Virus record (IMG/VR): IMGVR_UViG_3300037042_003142
Coordinates: 1 to 40,768 of that record
Strand: one strand, 5' to 3'
Length of the DNA: 40,768 nucleotides
From: a virus
Below, piece by piece: positions 7,801 to 14,279 of this stretch. How positions within the stretch are numbered: position 1 is the first letter of the stretch; each line of letters opens with the position of its first letter. The notes under the pieces were generated by a model, which saw nothing but the letters and a program-made list of their open reading frames with translations, did no database searches and was not told where the DNA came from. Made by a program: the position numbers and the translations under genes.

Positions 7801-8259
7801 TTAAAACCAATCAGGAATTTCTCTATTTTTCCAAGAAACTATCTCCGACTTGGCTCCTTTATAATAATTTCTATATGATTCCACCACTGAATCAACTTTA
7901 TATTCATCGGGCATTGCCAATGGTGGTGTGGTAAAACCAACATCTTTAATGTTTGGCCTATTTGATAAACACCATTCAATCACCTCAACAGACTTATGTT
8001 TTTTACCATAACGGTACGTATATTCTTCTCCTAACGCCAAACCTAATTCACATAGGTAAAGGTAATTAGATAACGATTCCCTAACCCAAATTGAACATGG
8101 GTGGTTTTTATGGGATAGTTTGTACTGAGCGGTCCCACCTGTTACGTGGTGGGATGAACATAAAAGTTGTGCGGTTTCTAATATCATCTTGACAACATGT
8201 TTGTCACAATGGTATTTTGCACACTTTTTAACGTCAAAATCTAAAAAGAAAATATTCAT
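7801..8259 (-). CDS. Conserved phage protein, possible nucleic-acid enzyme
   Basis: 152 residues. MNIFFLDFDVKKCAKYHCDKHVVKMILETAQLL is a highly recognisable N-terminus of a protein widespread in tailed phages. It continues with SHKNHPCSIWVRES and PPLAMPDEYK...YRNYYKGAK...WKNREIPDWF. The density of conserved H, C, K, R and W residues suggests an enzyme; relatives are sometimes labelled pyrimidine-dimer glycosylase-like, but no biochemical role is visible here. No strict promoter is seen. It is the last leftward gene before the RNA-rich region. Confidence 0.7.
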   Translation of the reverse strand: MNIFFLDFDVKKCAKYHCDKHVVKMILETAQLLCSSHHVTGGTAQYKLSHKNHPCSIWVRESLSNYLYLCELGLALGEEYTYRYGKKHKSVEVIEWCLSNRPNIKDVGFTTPPLAMPDEYKVDSVVESYRNYYKGAKSEIVSWKNREIPDWF

Positions 8260-8372
8260 AGTTTATTAAATTTATCTTAAATCAACAGGGGTGAGGACAT
8301 CGTCTATATATACGCAATAAGATTTTAAATTTTTTTATAAAGGTACTCATAGTTTTTTAAACTACAAAATTT

Positions 8373-8465
8373 ACCGTGAAATTGGTTAGCGACATCAGGT
8401 ATCTGCGCGTTTCCTGCGTACTTTAAAGATAGTCGGTGCAGACATATCTACTAACTTATCACGGT
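8373..8465 (-). ncRNA. Candidate structured RNA next to tRNA-Leu
   Basis: No protein is apparent. The ends pair as a 7-bp stem (ACCGTGA / TCACGGT). Inside lie a second stem (GTTAG / CTAAC) and a third (GTCTGC / GCAGAT), all nested. A loop CAGG can also pair with CCTG outside the third stem, a possible pseudoknot. It lies 26 bases beyond the 3' end of tRNA-Leu on the minus strand, so the minus strand is the likelier product. The 7-bp closing stem and 93-nt length are tRNA-like, but there is no T-arm consensus, so it is not a normal tRNA. Class not recognised. Confidence 0.4.
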
Positions 8466-8491
8466 TTCGTACCCCCTGTAGGGGTCTAACT

Positions 8492-8576
8492 TGGTACTCG
8501 GGGAGGGACTTGAACCCCCAAGGGATTTCCCAACGGTGTTTAAGACCGTCTTGTTTACCAATTTCAACACCCGAGC
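8492..8576 (-). tRNA. tRNA-Leu (UAA)
   Basis: Cloverleaf on the minus strand: acceptor GCTCGGG / CCCGAGT, anticodon loop CTTAAAC giving UAA, a long variable arm as expected for leucine, T-loop TTCAAGT, and an encoded CCA end. It reads UUA, a favoured codon in AT-rich genes. Confidence 0.9.
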
Positions 8577-8580
8577 GTGA

Positions 8581-8727
8581 TTATAACTTTATACCACAAA
8601 GATAACAAATTCCGTAAACCAAAAAAATTACAACAATTAAAACCATACTAATACTAGTTACCATTCTTGAATACTCAATTTGGTCTTTTCGTTTTCCTTG
8701 CCATTCATTACGATTCCAATCTTCCAT
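8581..8727 (-). CDS. 48-residue single-span membrane protein
   Basis: An open frame starts MEDWNRNEWQGKRKDQ and ends CYLCGIKL-stop. Its charged N-terminal 22 residues precede a long hydrophobic segment (about 23-46, ISMVLIVVIFLVYGICYL). The stop lies 5 bp from tRNA-Leu. The clean amphipathic-to-hydrophobic organisation supports a real gene, possibly a small membrane effector, but there is no family match and no clear promoter. It sits between two structured RNA segments. Confidence 0.5.
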   Translation of the reverse strand: MEDWNRNEWQGKRKDQIEYSRMVTSISMVLIVVIFLVYGICYLCGIKL

Positions 8728-8754
8728 TTTACAATTTATTTAAAAGTTAAAAAT

Positions 8755-8970
8755 ACCCTTATTTATCCAGCTTACAGGTATTATGGTCGTCCCCATTACA
8801 GGTTAGGAATAATCGTTTCGTCCTCACGAGGTCGGGCCGACTTACCCAAGCGTTCTCCCTATACGCTTATGTACGTTTCCATACGGAGTTAATCCCGTTT
8901 CTCATCGTATTGGACATACTATTCGATAAACTAACCGAAACGTGTGGTCAGGACAAGATTTGTCTCTTAC
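8755..8970 (-). ncRNA. Candidate structured RNA downstream of tRNA-Glu
   Basis: About 215 nt with no convincing gene and higher GC than its surroundings. Pairings visible: CGTTTCG (8814-8820) with CGAAACG (8936-8942); GGTTAG (8801-8806) with CTAACC (8931-8936), which crosses the first and suggests a pseudoknot; a 6-bp hairpin AAGCGT / ACGCTT with a 9-nt loop; and a GTCG / CGAC hairpin. TTACAGGT occurs twice near the left end. The minus strand looks similar to a hammerhead in CTCGTGAGGACGAAAC but lacks the CUGAUGA element. Family not recognised. Confidence 0.4.
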
Positions 8971-8977
8971 TCGTTTG

Positions 8978-9049
8978 TATTACCACGGAGAATCGAACTC
9001 CGATTGTCAGGATGAAAACCTGAAGTCCTAACCGTTAGACGATGGTAAC
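8978..9049 (-). tRNA. tRNA-Glu (UUC)
   Basis: Minus-strand cloverleaf: acceptor GTTACCA / TGGTAAT, D-arm with AACGGTTAGGAC, anticodon stem TCAGG / CCTGA around TTTTCAT (anticodon UUC), T-arm CGGAGTTCGATTCTCCG. CCA is not encoded. Reads GAA. Confidence 0.92.
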
Positions 9050-9081
9050 ATCTGTTAAACGTAGAAATCCACTATCAATAA

Positions 9082-9292
9082 GGTGAAAGAGGTGGGGGTC
9101 TCACCCACATTGTCATAAAAGGACTTCGGCCTCGGGTTACATCACGTATAGTTGGGTAGTAATCCAACAACCCCGATACTATGCGACGGCTTGAGCGTCT
9201 TTATTTTCCGCCACTCTTTCAATATTTTTATTAAAAAACTTTCTATTTTTTACGGGGGACAGGTCACCAATTTCTCACCGACCATGTCCCCC
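9082..9292. ncRNA. Structured non-coding segment with several hairpins
   Basis: No supported gene. Elements: GTGGG / CCCAC hairpin; an AGG(A)C-TTCG-GCCT hairpin with a UUCG tetraloop; GTTGG / CCAAC inside CGTATAG / CTATGCG and near GGGTT / AACCC, reminiscent of a tRNA T-arm plus acceptor without the other arms; and a strong hairpin at 9254-9292 (GGGGGACA-GGTC with GACC-A-TGTCCCCC). No T-run follows the last hairpin on either strand, so it is not a plain terminator. Strand and class unknown. Confidence 0.35.
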
Positions 9293-9323
9293 AATCATCC
9301 ATCACCGTCTTTGTCAGACAATT

Positions 9324-9659
9324 TTAAAAACTAAGTGTTACAGACAGTCCCATTATCATGACGCCAGACACAATTGCCGCCATTCTACTTTGTGATTCCC
9401 AAATCTTTTGTTTCCCCCAATGTCCTTGTTGTCCATAGAACGTTGATGAGTTACTTGTATTGTCTGGAATCCATTTCTTCTCTGGAGTTGTTAGTATTCC
9501 CGCTACAATAAATCCACCACCAGCAATTGCTCCAAGTAATGTTGGACTGATTTGCAGTTTATAGTTTGTTTCTTTATTGAAGGATTGTCCATTTACTTTT
9601 GTTGTTGTACAAATCAGTAAGGTACTTACTAATATTACCATCATAATATTTTTTTTCAT
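9324..9659 (-). CDS. Small secreted or inner-membrane protein with signal peptide
   Basis: 111 residues. A signal-like N-terminus (MKKNIMMVILVSTLLICTTTKVNG) is followed by a short soluble stretch and two hydrophobic glycine-rich segments (about 42-58 and 92-110). There are two Cys-free hydrophobic helices after the signal, so it may be a two-span membrane protein. No family recognised. It has its own host-like promoter with a 27-nt leader. Confidence 0.6.
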   Translation of the reverse strand: MKKNIMMVILVSTLLICTTTKVNGQSFNKETNYKLQISPTLLGAIAGGGFIVAGILTTPEKKWIPDNTSNSSTFYGQQGHWGKQKIWESQSRMAAIVSGVMIMGLSVTLSF

Positions 9660-9686
9660 AGTATATGTTTTAGTTTGTTTGTTTTA

Positions 9687-9717
9687 CAAATATACAACTA
9701 ATTTTGATATTCACAAC
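9687..9717 (-). promoter_or_regulatory. Bacteroidota-type promoter
   Basis: Minus-strand TTG (9714-9716), 19-nt spacer, TATATTTG (9687-9694), then a 27-nt leader to the ATG at 9659. Confidence 0.65.
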
Positions 9718-9750
9718 ATTTTTTTTAAAAAATATAATCTTCAAAAGTTT

Positions 9751-10362
9751 TCATTTTAATTTAAGTTTTATTTTACAGTTATCACAAAAGTCGCCACTAT
9801 CTTCTTTATCGTTGTTGATGGCCATAATACAAGTTTTATCTTCACAGTGTTCTAACCCTAAATTGTGACCAAACTCATGAATAACCGTTTCACGCAAAGA
9901 TTTAGTACGAATAATTGTGGTCTTATTACCACGTTGACTAAACCCTCTAAGATTGTGACCTGAAAGACTGTTATAAATTAATTCGTTTGTTATGAAAACA
10001 ACTTTAGTGTTTCCCCTTAATTCTTTGATAACCTTATTTACTTCTAATTTAGAAGTACCATCGAAATACATATCATTTTTAGTTTTTTCAGAACCATCAA
10101 TTACACATGTTACCCCAAATTTCGACTCAAGTACTTTCTTAGCTTCATCAAGAGAAGATGAGTTAAAATCGCCCAATCCTTTGATATATACCGTATCATT
10201 TACAGGAGGGATAACCGTACGTATTGGCTCGTTAGTGTAAGTTTTTGGGTCCAACAAACATTTTAAGTTGTAGTTATGTTTTGACAACAACTCATCTGCG
10301 GCGCCAATAACTAAAACTAGTAGTCCGACAATTACAAGGTCTTTTAAAAAGGAATGTTTCAT
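9751..10362 (-). CDS. Archaemetzincin-type zinc metalloprotease (M54) with N-terminal membrane anchor
   Basis: 203 residues. An N-terminal hydrophobic segment (about 6-22) is a signal anchor. Near the C-terminus is HEFGHNLGLEHC followed by x4-C-I-M and a later CDNC, matching the archaemetzincin signature HExxHxxGxxHC-x4-C-x-M...CxxC; the gap before the last CxxC is shorter than in classical members. The three His would bind the catalytic zinc and the Cys a second zinc. The start at 10362 is chosen because a TATCTTTG box (10367-10374) lies between it and the alternative ATG at 10377. The anchor suggests it acts outside the cytoplasmic membrane; substrate unknown. Confidence 0.82.
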   Translation of the reverse strand: MKHSFLKDLVIVGLLVLVIGAADELLSKHNYNLKCLLDPKTYTNEPIRTVIPPVNDTVYIKGLGDFNSSSLDEAKKVLESKFGVTCVIDGSEKTKNDMYFDGTSKLEVNKVIKELRGNTKVVFITNELIYNSLSGHNLRGFSQRGNKTTIIRTKSLRETVIHEFGHNLGLEHCEDKTCIMAINNDKEDSGDFCDNCKIKLKLK

Positions 10363-10366
10363 AGAA

Positions 10367-10396
10367 CAAAGATACAAAAAAGATTTGACTATCCAA
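10367..10396 (-). promoter_or_regulatory. Bacteroidota-type promoter, 4 nt before ATG
   Basis: Minus-strand TTGG (10393-10396), 18-nt spacer, TATCTTTG (10367-10374), then 4 nt and the ATG at 10362. It fixes the start of the archaemetzincin gene. Confidence 0.7.
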
Positions 10397-10402
10397 GAAA
10401 AA

Positions 10403-10654
10403 TTACATATTTTTTGTATCCTCTTTCATATCTTTATTAAAAGTTGTTGAATCATGTATCCATTCCTCCCAATAATCGAAGTTTTTTAGTCGTTCTAAAG
10501 TTTGTTCTGGCATTATGATAAACCCTTCAGGGGCAATCCCATCATATTTGTGATAATGAGAATTTTCAATTTTCTCTTTAATCATTTGATAAAATAGTTC
10601 ACTATTAATAAACTCATTATGTTCTTGTTCTAACATATTATCTTGACTTCCCAT
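10403..10654 (-). CDS. Small protein of unknown function
   Basis: 83 residues, acidic and helical in look (QDNMLEQEHNEFINSELFYQMIKEKIENSHYHKYDG), with a short central APEGFIIMPEQTLERL segment. No domain recognised and no signal peptide. It starts 14 bp downstream of tRNA-Arg in the same direction, so tRNA and mRNA may be cut from one transcript. Confidence 0.55.
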   Translation of the reverse strand: MGSQDNMLEQEHNEFINSELFYQMIKEKIENSHYHKYDGIAPEGFIIMPEQTLERLKNFDYWEEWIHDSTTFNKDMKEDTKNM

Positions 10655-10667
10655 ATAAATTAAAATA

Positions 10668-10741
10668 GTGGTCCCGCCTGGATTCGAACCAGGAATAGAA
10701 GATTAGAAATCTACGGTAATATCCCTTTTACTACGGAACCA
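10668..10741 (-). tRNA. tRNA-Arg (UCU)
   Basis: Minus-strand cloverleaf: acceptor TGGTTCC / GGGACCA, anticodon loop TTTCTAA giving UCU, T-arm CCTGGTTCGAATCCAGG. The anticodon stem has one mismatch. CCA is not encoded. Reads AGA. It lies between two small genes, apart from the other two tRNAs. Confidence 0.88.
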
Positions 10742-10746
10742 TATGA

Positions 10747-10923
10747 TTAAATTTTCTTAAACTCGTATTTGTAACCCGAATCAGAGTTTTGTTTAAAAAG
10801 AGACCTCATAGATTCTGCCTCCTCAAGAGTATCAAACTCCAAAATTTCGGAATGTCCATTAATTAAAATTACAGGGACTTTAACTCCTGACTTATTTTTT
10901 ACGTGTTTAATAATGACAAACAT
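10747..10923 (-). CDS. 58-residue protein of unknown function
   Basis: An open frame from MFVIIKHVKNKSG to KYEFKKI-stop. The pattern is beta strand, ILINGHSEILEF, then a helix with DTLEEAESMRSLFKQ, as in small alpha/beta phage proteins where a target-like strand is followed by an EEAE helix. The stop is 5 bp from the tRNA-Arg gene. No strict promoter; TACATTTA lies 14 nt upstream. Confidence 0.55.
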   Translation of the reverse strand: MFVIIKHVKNKSGVKVPVILINGHSEILEFDTLEEAESMRSLFKQNSDSGYKYEFKKI

Positions 10924-10965
10924 ATTTTTTCTTTTTTGTAAATGTAGGAATATTTTTTTAAGTAA

Positions 10966-12792
10966 TCAAAGTAACGGACCACCTTTTCTTCTATTATTAC
11001 CACTAAAAATATTTGGGGAAGAACTTTTTTTACTTTTTTTAACATCACCAAATTTTTGAGATTGGTATAATAACGAATCTTTTTTAATTTCGGTTATCTT
11101 TGTTCTATCTACAGGTTTATTTTCTCTAATAGGTTTTATATGATTTACAGGAACATAAACGCCTTGTTTCTGTGTAATTTTATTTATTAAATCGTAGTCA
11201 ATATTTGTTTTAGATAAATTGGTATTACTTAGAATTTTTTTTACCACCTCATTAACCACCATCTTTTTATGTTTAACTTCATCAAATACTTCAATAGGTT
11301 TAATATGACCAACAGAAACTTCATAGAATGGTGAGATACATAAGTAAGGTAATGGACCAAAGGTGTTTTTGTCTCTAATAAGATTATTATAGTTAGACCT
11401 TATTTTTGACCCATGACCTGTCTGTTTTGATTGGGTTAAACTATTTTGATGAAGTCTTCTATAAAATAGGACTGTTGGGCTATTAATCGACTTACGACTA
11501 TTTTTATATAACCTACCCATAAAATCTGTGTCGGCCGAAGTTCTCCATCCCTCAAATCCATTCATAGACAAGAATAATTCTTTTTTTATACTAAAAACCC
11601 CTTCACCCCAAAGGTTTTCTTTATTTACAAAATTATTTTTAGGTGTTTCTTCAGTAAAATTTAAATATTTAGGTCTTACGAAGTCAATAAACATTTGTAA
11701 ATTAAGAATTTCTTTAACCATATTTTCCCCCATAACATCATCGGAATCAAAAAATAGAATTATTTTTGAATTAGAATTTTTAACTAATGTGTTTTTAACA
11801 ATGTACGGCCCAACATTTTGTTGGAAATAAAAAAATCGTATCCTATCATCAAAAATATTATATTTGACAAAATCTAAAGTTTTTTGACAATTATCGATAC
11901 CTACGAAAATTTCACAATTTAACGACTTTACTGACTCAATAACTGAAGATAAACATTGTGTCATAAATTCGGTATTATTAAACGTAGGTATTATTATTGA
12001 AATCTCTTTGTTTGTTTGAGGAGTAATTTGAGGTAAGTTAATATATTTTAATTTAATCTCATTAAAGGTTTTATCGTTAACTTCAATAAAAGGAGCAATC
12101 TTTAATAGATTTAAAGGGCCATGTTGGTTTTTTATTTGTTTTATTTTCTTTTTTTCGTGATAACTTTTTCTTAAAGGGGAATTCATACTAGTAACCCCAC
12201 TACCCGTTAAATTCGAATCATGTCTCCTATAAAAAAGGCCCACCGTATTTAAAGTTTTTATTTTTTTTCCACTGGAGGACATCCTCCAATAAAACTCACC
12301 ATCCGCAGCACAAACCCATGGCTCAAACCCATTTGAGTCGGTAAAAACTTTTTTAAGTATTCCAAAAGTACCTGAATGGTAATTTGAATCGGTCATAACC
12401 AATTCCGTATTAATAGGTAATGTAAGTTCTCCTTGGAATGCCCTATACCCATATCTAACACAATCATAAGATTTTAAAGATTCGATAACCTTGGTCACTA
12501 ACGTAGTTACCATAACATCATCGGAATCAAAAAATAATAGGTTATCATATTTTGAAATTGATGCTAAAGTATTACGTATAATATACGTCCCGACTTTTTC
12601 GGTAAAAAAAAGAATTTTAATATTTGGGGGGAATGTGTCCTTAATTAAGTTAAGATATGTTAAAGTTTTTTCACAGTTATCAATACCAAGAAGTAACTCA
12701 TATTCATTACTTCCGCAAGACTCTACGATAGAATCTAACGCCTCTTTAATATAAAGAGTATTATTGTGTGCGGTTACAATTATTGATATCAT
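10966..12792 (-). CDS. Tandem two-domain glycosyltransferase (GT-A, family 2-like)
   Basis: 608 residues made of two related halves. Each starts with a GT2 strand (ISIIVTAHNN at 2; ISIIIPTFNN near 266), then V-S-NTL-type sequence and a DSDD metal/nucleotide-sugar motif (LLFFDSDDVM; ILFFDSDDVM). Each is followed by an insertion ending in FYRR. The C-terminal 100 residues are basic and probably disordered. The halves are alike enough to suggest an internal duplication. The gene overlaps the next one upstream by 4 bp (ATGA), in a three-gene cassette. Likely role is modification of a phage or host glycan, or of modified bases; acceptor unknown. Confidence 0.8.
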   Translation of the reverse strand: MISIIVTAHNNTLYIKEALDSIVESCGSNEYELLLGIDNCEKTLTYLNLIKDTFPPNIKILFFTEKVGTYIIRNTLASISKYDNLLFFDSDDVMVTTLVTKVIESLKSYDCVRYGYRAFQGELTLPINTELVMTDSNYHSGTFGILKKVFTDSNGFEPWVCAADGEFYWRMSSSGKKIKTLNTVGLFYRRHDSNLTGSGVTSMNSPLRKSYHEKKKIKQIKNQHGPLNLLKIAPFIEVNDKTFNEIKLKYINLPQITPQTNKEISIIIPTFNNTEFMTQCLSSVIESVKSLNCEIFVGIDNCQKTLDFVKYNIFDDRIRFFYFQQNVGPYIVKNTLVKNSNSKIILFFDSDDVMGENMVKEILNLQMFIDFVRPKYLNFTEETPKNNFVNKENLWGEGVFSIKKELFLSMNGFEGWRTSADTDFMGRLYKNSRKSINSPTVLFYRRLHQNSLTQSKQTGHGSKIRSNYNNLIRDKNTFGPLPYLCISPFYEVSVGHIKPIEVFDEVKHKKMVVNEVVKKILSNTNLSKTNIDYDLINKITQKQGVYVPVNHIKPIRENKPVDRTKITEIKKDSLLYQSQKFGDVKKSKKSSSPNIFSGNNRRKGGPLL

Positions 12793-13403
12793 TTCACAGG
12801 TTTTTCTCCTTCGGTTAATTTTGATAATGTATTATTATCATGAATAACTAATTTTACATCACCAATTGCGGGAATGTAAATAATATTTCTAGTTATTCTA
12901 GATAACAAGTCGTGTACTTGGTCAAAAACCCCCACTGAAGCGTTTTTTTGAATTAGTGTTGAGAACATAGAGCAAACTTTACTATAATCCCTACTGTGAT
13001 AGTAATCTTTACCAGTTGTTGAGTCGTGTTTGTATGGATGAAAATTTAAAATAAACGTATCATATTTTAATATATTATTTTCATATAGGTCGTGTATTTT
13101 TTTTATATAGTTAGGTGACATATAATCATCACAATCATGCCTTGTTTGAATAGTAATATTGTTTTTTATAACATATTCTCGATAATCGTTTTTAACGTCC
13201 CCAAACATTAAAATCTCAATATTTTTATCGATAGAATCTCTCATTATTTGGTAATGTAATGGATTTACTATTAAAGCAATTTTAAAATTTTTATCTGTTT
13301 GAGAATTTATTGAGGGTATGTAATATTTTTTCATTGCGGAAAAATACTTATTAAACCTTTCATCGTCTTTAAAATTACATCTTGTGACTATTAAATGTTT
13401 CAT
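12789..13403 (-). CDS. Putative glycosyltransferase (rhamnosyltransferase-like)
   Basis: 204 residues. The N-terminus MKHLIVTRCNFKDDERFNKYF, a middle strand, and the motif TRHDCDDYMSPNYI (in place of TRLDADD) match the putative rhamnosyltransferase family, where the DxDD binds the metal and sugar nucleotide. It overlaps the downstream two-domain enzyme by 4 bp and follows the upstream gene by 12 bp, so all three are likely cotranscribed. Donor and acceptor unknown. Confidence 0.7.
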   Translation of the reverse strand: MKHLIVTRCNFKDDERFNKYFSAMKKYYIPSINSQTDKNFKIALIVNPLHYQIMRDSIDKNIEILMFGDVKNDYREYVIKNNITIQTRHDCDDYMSPNYIKKIHDLYENNILKYDTFILNFHPYKHDSTTGKDYYHSRDYSKVCSMFSTLIQKNASVGVFDQVHDLLSRITRNIIYIPAIGDVKLVIHDNNTLSKLTEGEKPVK

Positions 13404-13415
13404 TTTATTATTTTT

Positions 13416-14093
13416 TTATGAGAAAAATGTATTTCTCCATTTATTTAATTGAGCCTTATTACCTAATTTTTGGAATTTTAATGCAGGACTATACGTTAAA
13501 ATATCCTTCTTAGTTGAGTGTTCCGAACCAATCCATCGTTCCCAATAATACCTATGACTTGTTGGTTCAGGAATTTTAAGATGGTCTTTAACATATTTTG
13601 ACCTAACCCAAAAAAAATTGTACCATACAAACCCATACTCACTAGGAAATATTCCTCCAATATCTAAATCTTTATTTTTTAAGAACTCATTTAAATATTC
13701 TTTATAATTTTCAATGGTATATTTAAATAATTGTCCTCTTAAAATATTCCTTTCAGGATATTTTACATTAGAAAACATACCTTTGGTATGAAAATATAAA
13801 ATTATTGAATCTTCTTTTTGGGATAAATCATAGACCGATTTAATTCCTGGATATTCATACATATTTTTTTCAACTCTATTGATTATTTGAATCTTTTTAA
13901 ATTTACTCCATAAATGTTGCTTTATTCGTTTTAACTGTTGGTCATTACACTGTAAGCTAATATAAATTTCATCAGCATCGTCATATATCTTAGAATTTTT
14001 TAATGACCATAATTGTTCTAAAACAATTCCCTCCCATTTATCCTCTAATAAGGAAGCAAAATACACTATTTTTACTTTTTCGTCACCAATCAT
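13416..14093 (-). CDS. Putative glycosyltransferase of the third type
   Basis: 225 residues. IVYFASLLEDKWEGIVLEQL opens the protein; ILYFHTKGMFSN and FVWYNFFWVRSKYV...RYYWERWIGSEHS follow. The YFHTKG and NFFW-R...WE-W-G patterns are typical of uncharacterised glycosyltransferase-like proteins in polysaccharide clusters. No DxD is obvious, so function is judged largely by context in the three-gene cassette. Confidence 0.6.
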   Translation of the reverse strand: MIGDEKVKIVYFASLLEDKWEGIVLEQLWSLKNSKIYDDADEIYISLQCNDQQLKRIKQHLWSKFKKIQIINRVEKNMYEYPGIKSVYDLSQKEDSIILYFHTKGMFSNVKYPERNILRGQLFKYTIENYKEYLNEFLKNKDLDIGGIFPSEYGFVWYNFFWVRSKYVKDHLKIPEPTSHRYYWERWIGSEHSTKKDILTYSPALKFQKLGNKAQLNKWRNTFFS

Positions 14094-14180
14094 AATATGA
14101 GTCTCTTTATATTAATTAAATATACTTTTGTTTTGATTCTTGTCAATCATCTAAACTTATATTATAATTGTTCATGTAAA

Positions 14181-14206
14181 ACACAAAAGGGTGTCTTTCG
14201 ACACCC
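14181..14206 (-). terminator. Terminator of the tagged-protein operon
   Basis: 7-bp stem GGGTGTC / GACACCC with a tetraloop; on the minus strand it is followed by TTTTGTGTTTT. It lies about 75 bp after the stop at 14280. A second hairpin (GTGAG / CTCAC, near 14256) lies between. Confidence 0.7.
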
Positions 14207-14279
14207 AATTTGCTAGATTTGGAATACCCCCTTTCTTTAGTTTGGTTTATCCCGTGTGAGTAATTACCTCACAGGTATT

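Noticed and set aside
8800-8830. Hammerhead ribozyme (minus strand CTCGTGAGGACGAAAC)
   Set aside because: The stem II and GAAA part looks right, but there is no CUGAUGA core upstream, so the catalytic core cannot form.
9121-9200. A fourth tRNA on the plus strand
   Set aside because: Only a T-arm-like hairpin and partial acceptor pairing are present; D-arm and anticodon arm are missing and the T-loop lacks TTC.
9254-9292. Terminator
   Set aside because: A strong hairpin, but no T-run follows on either strand; listed as part of a structured segment instead.
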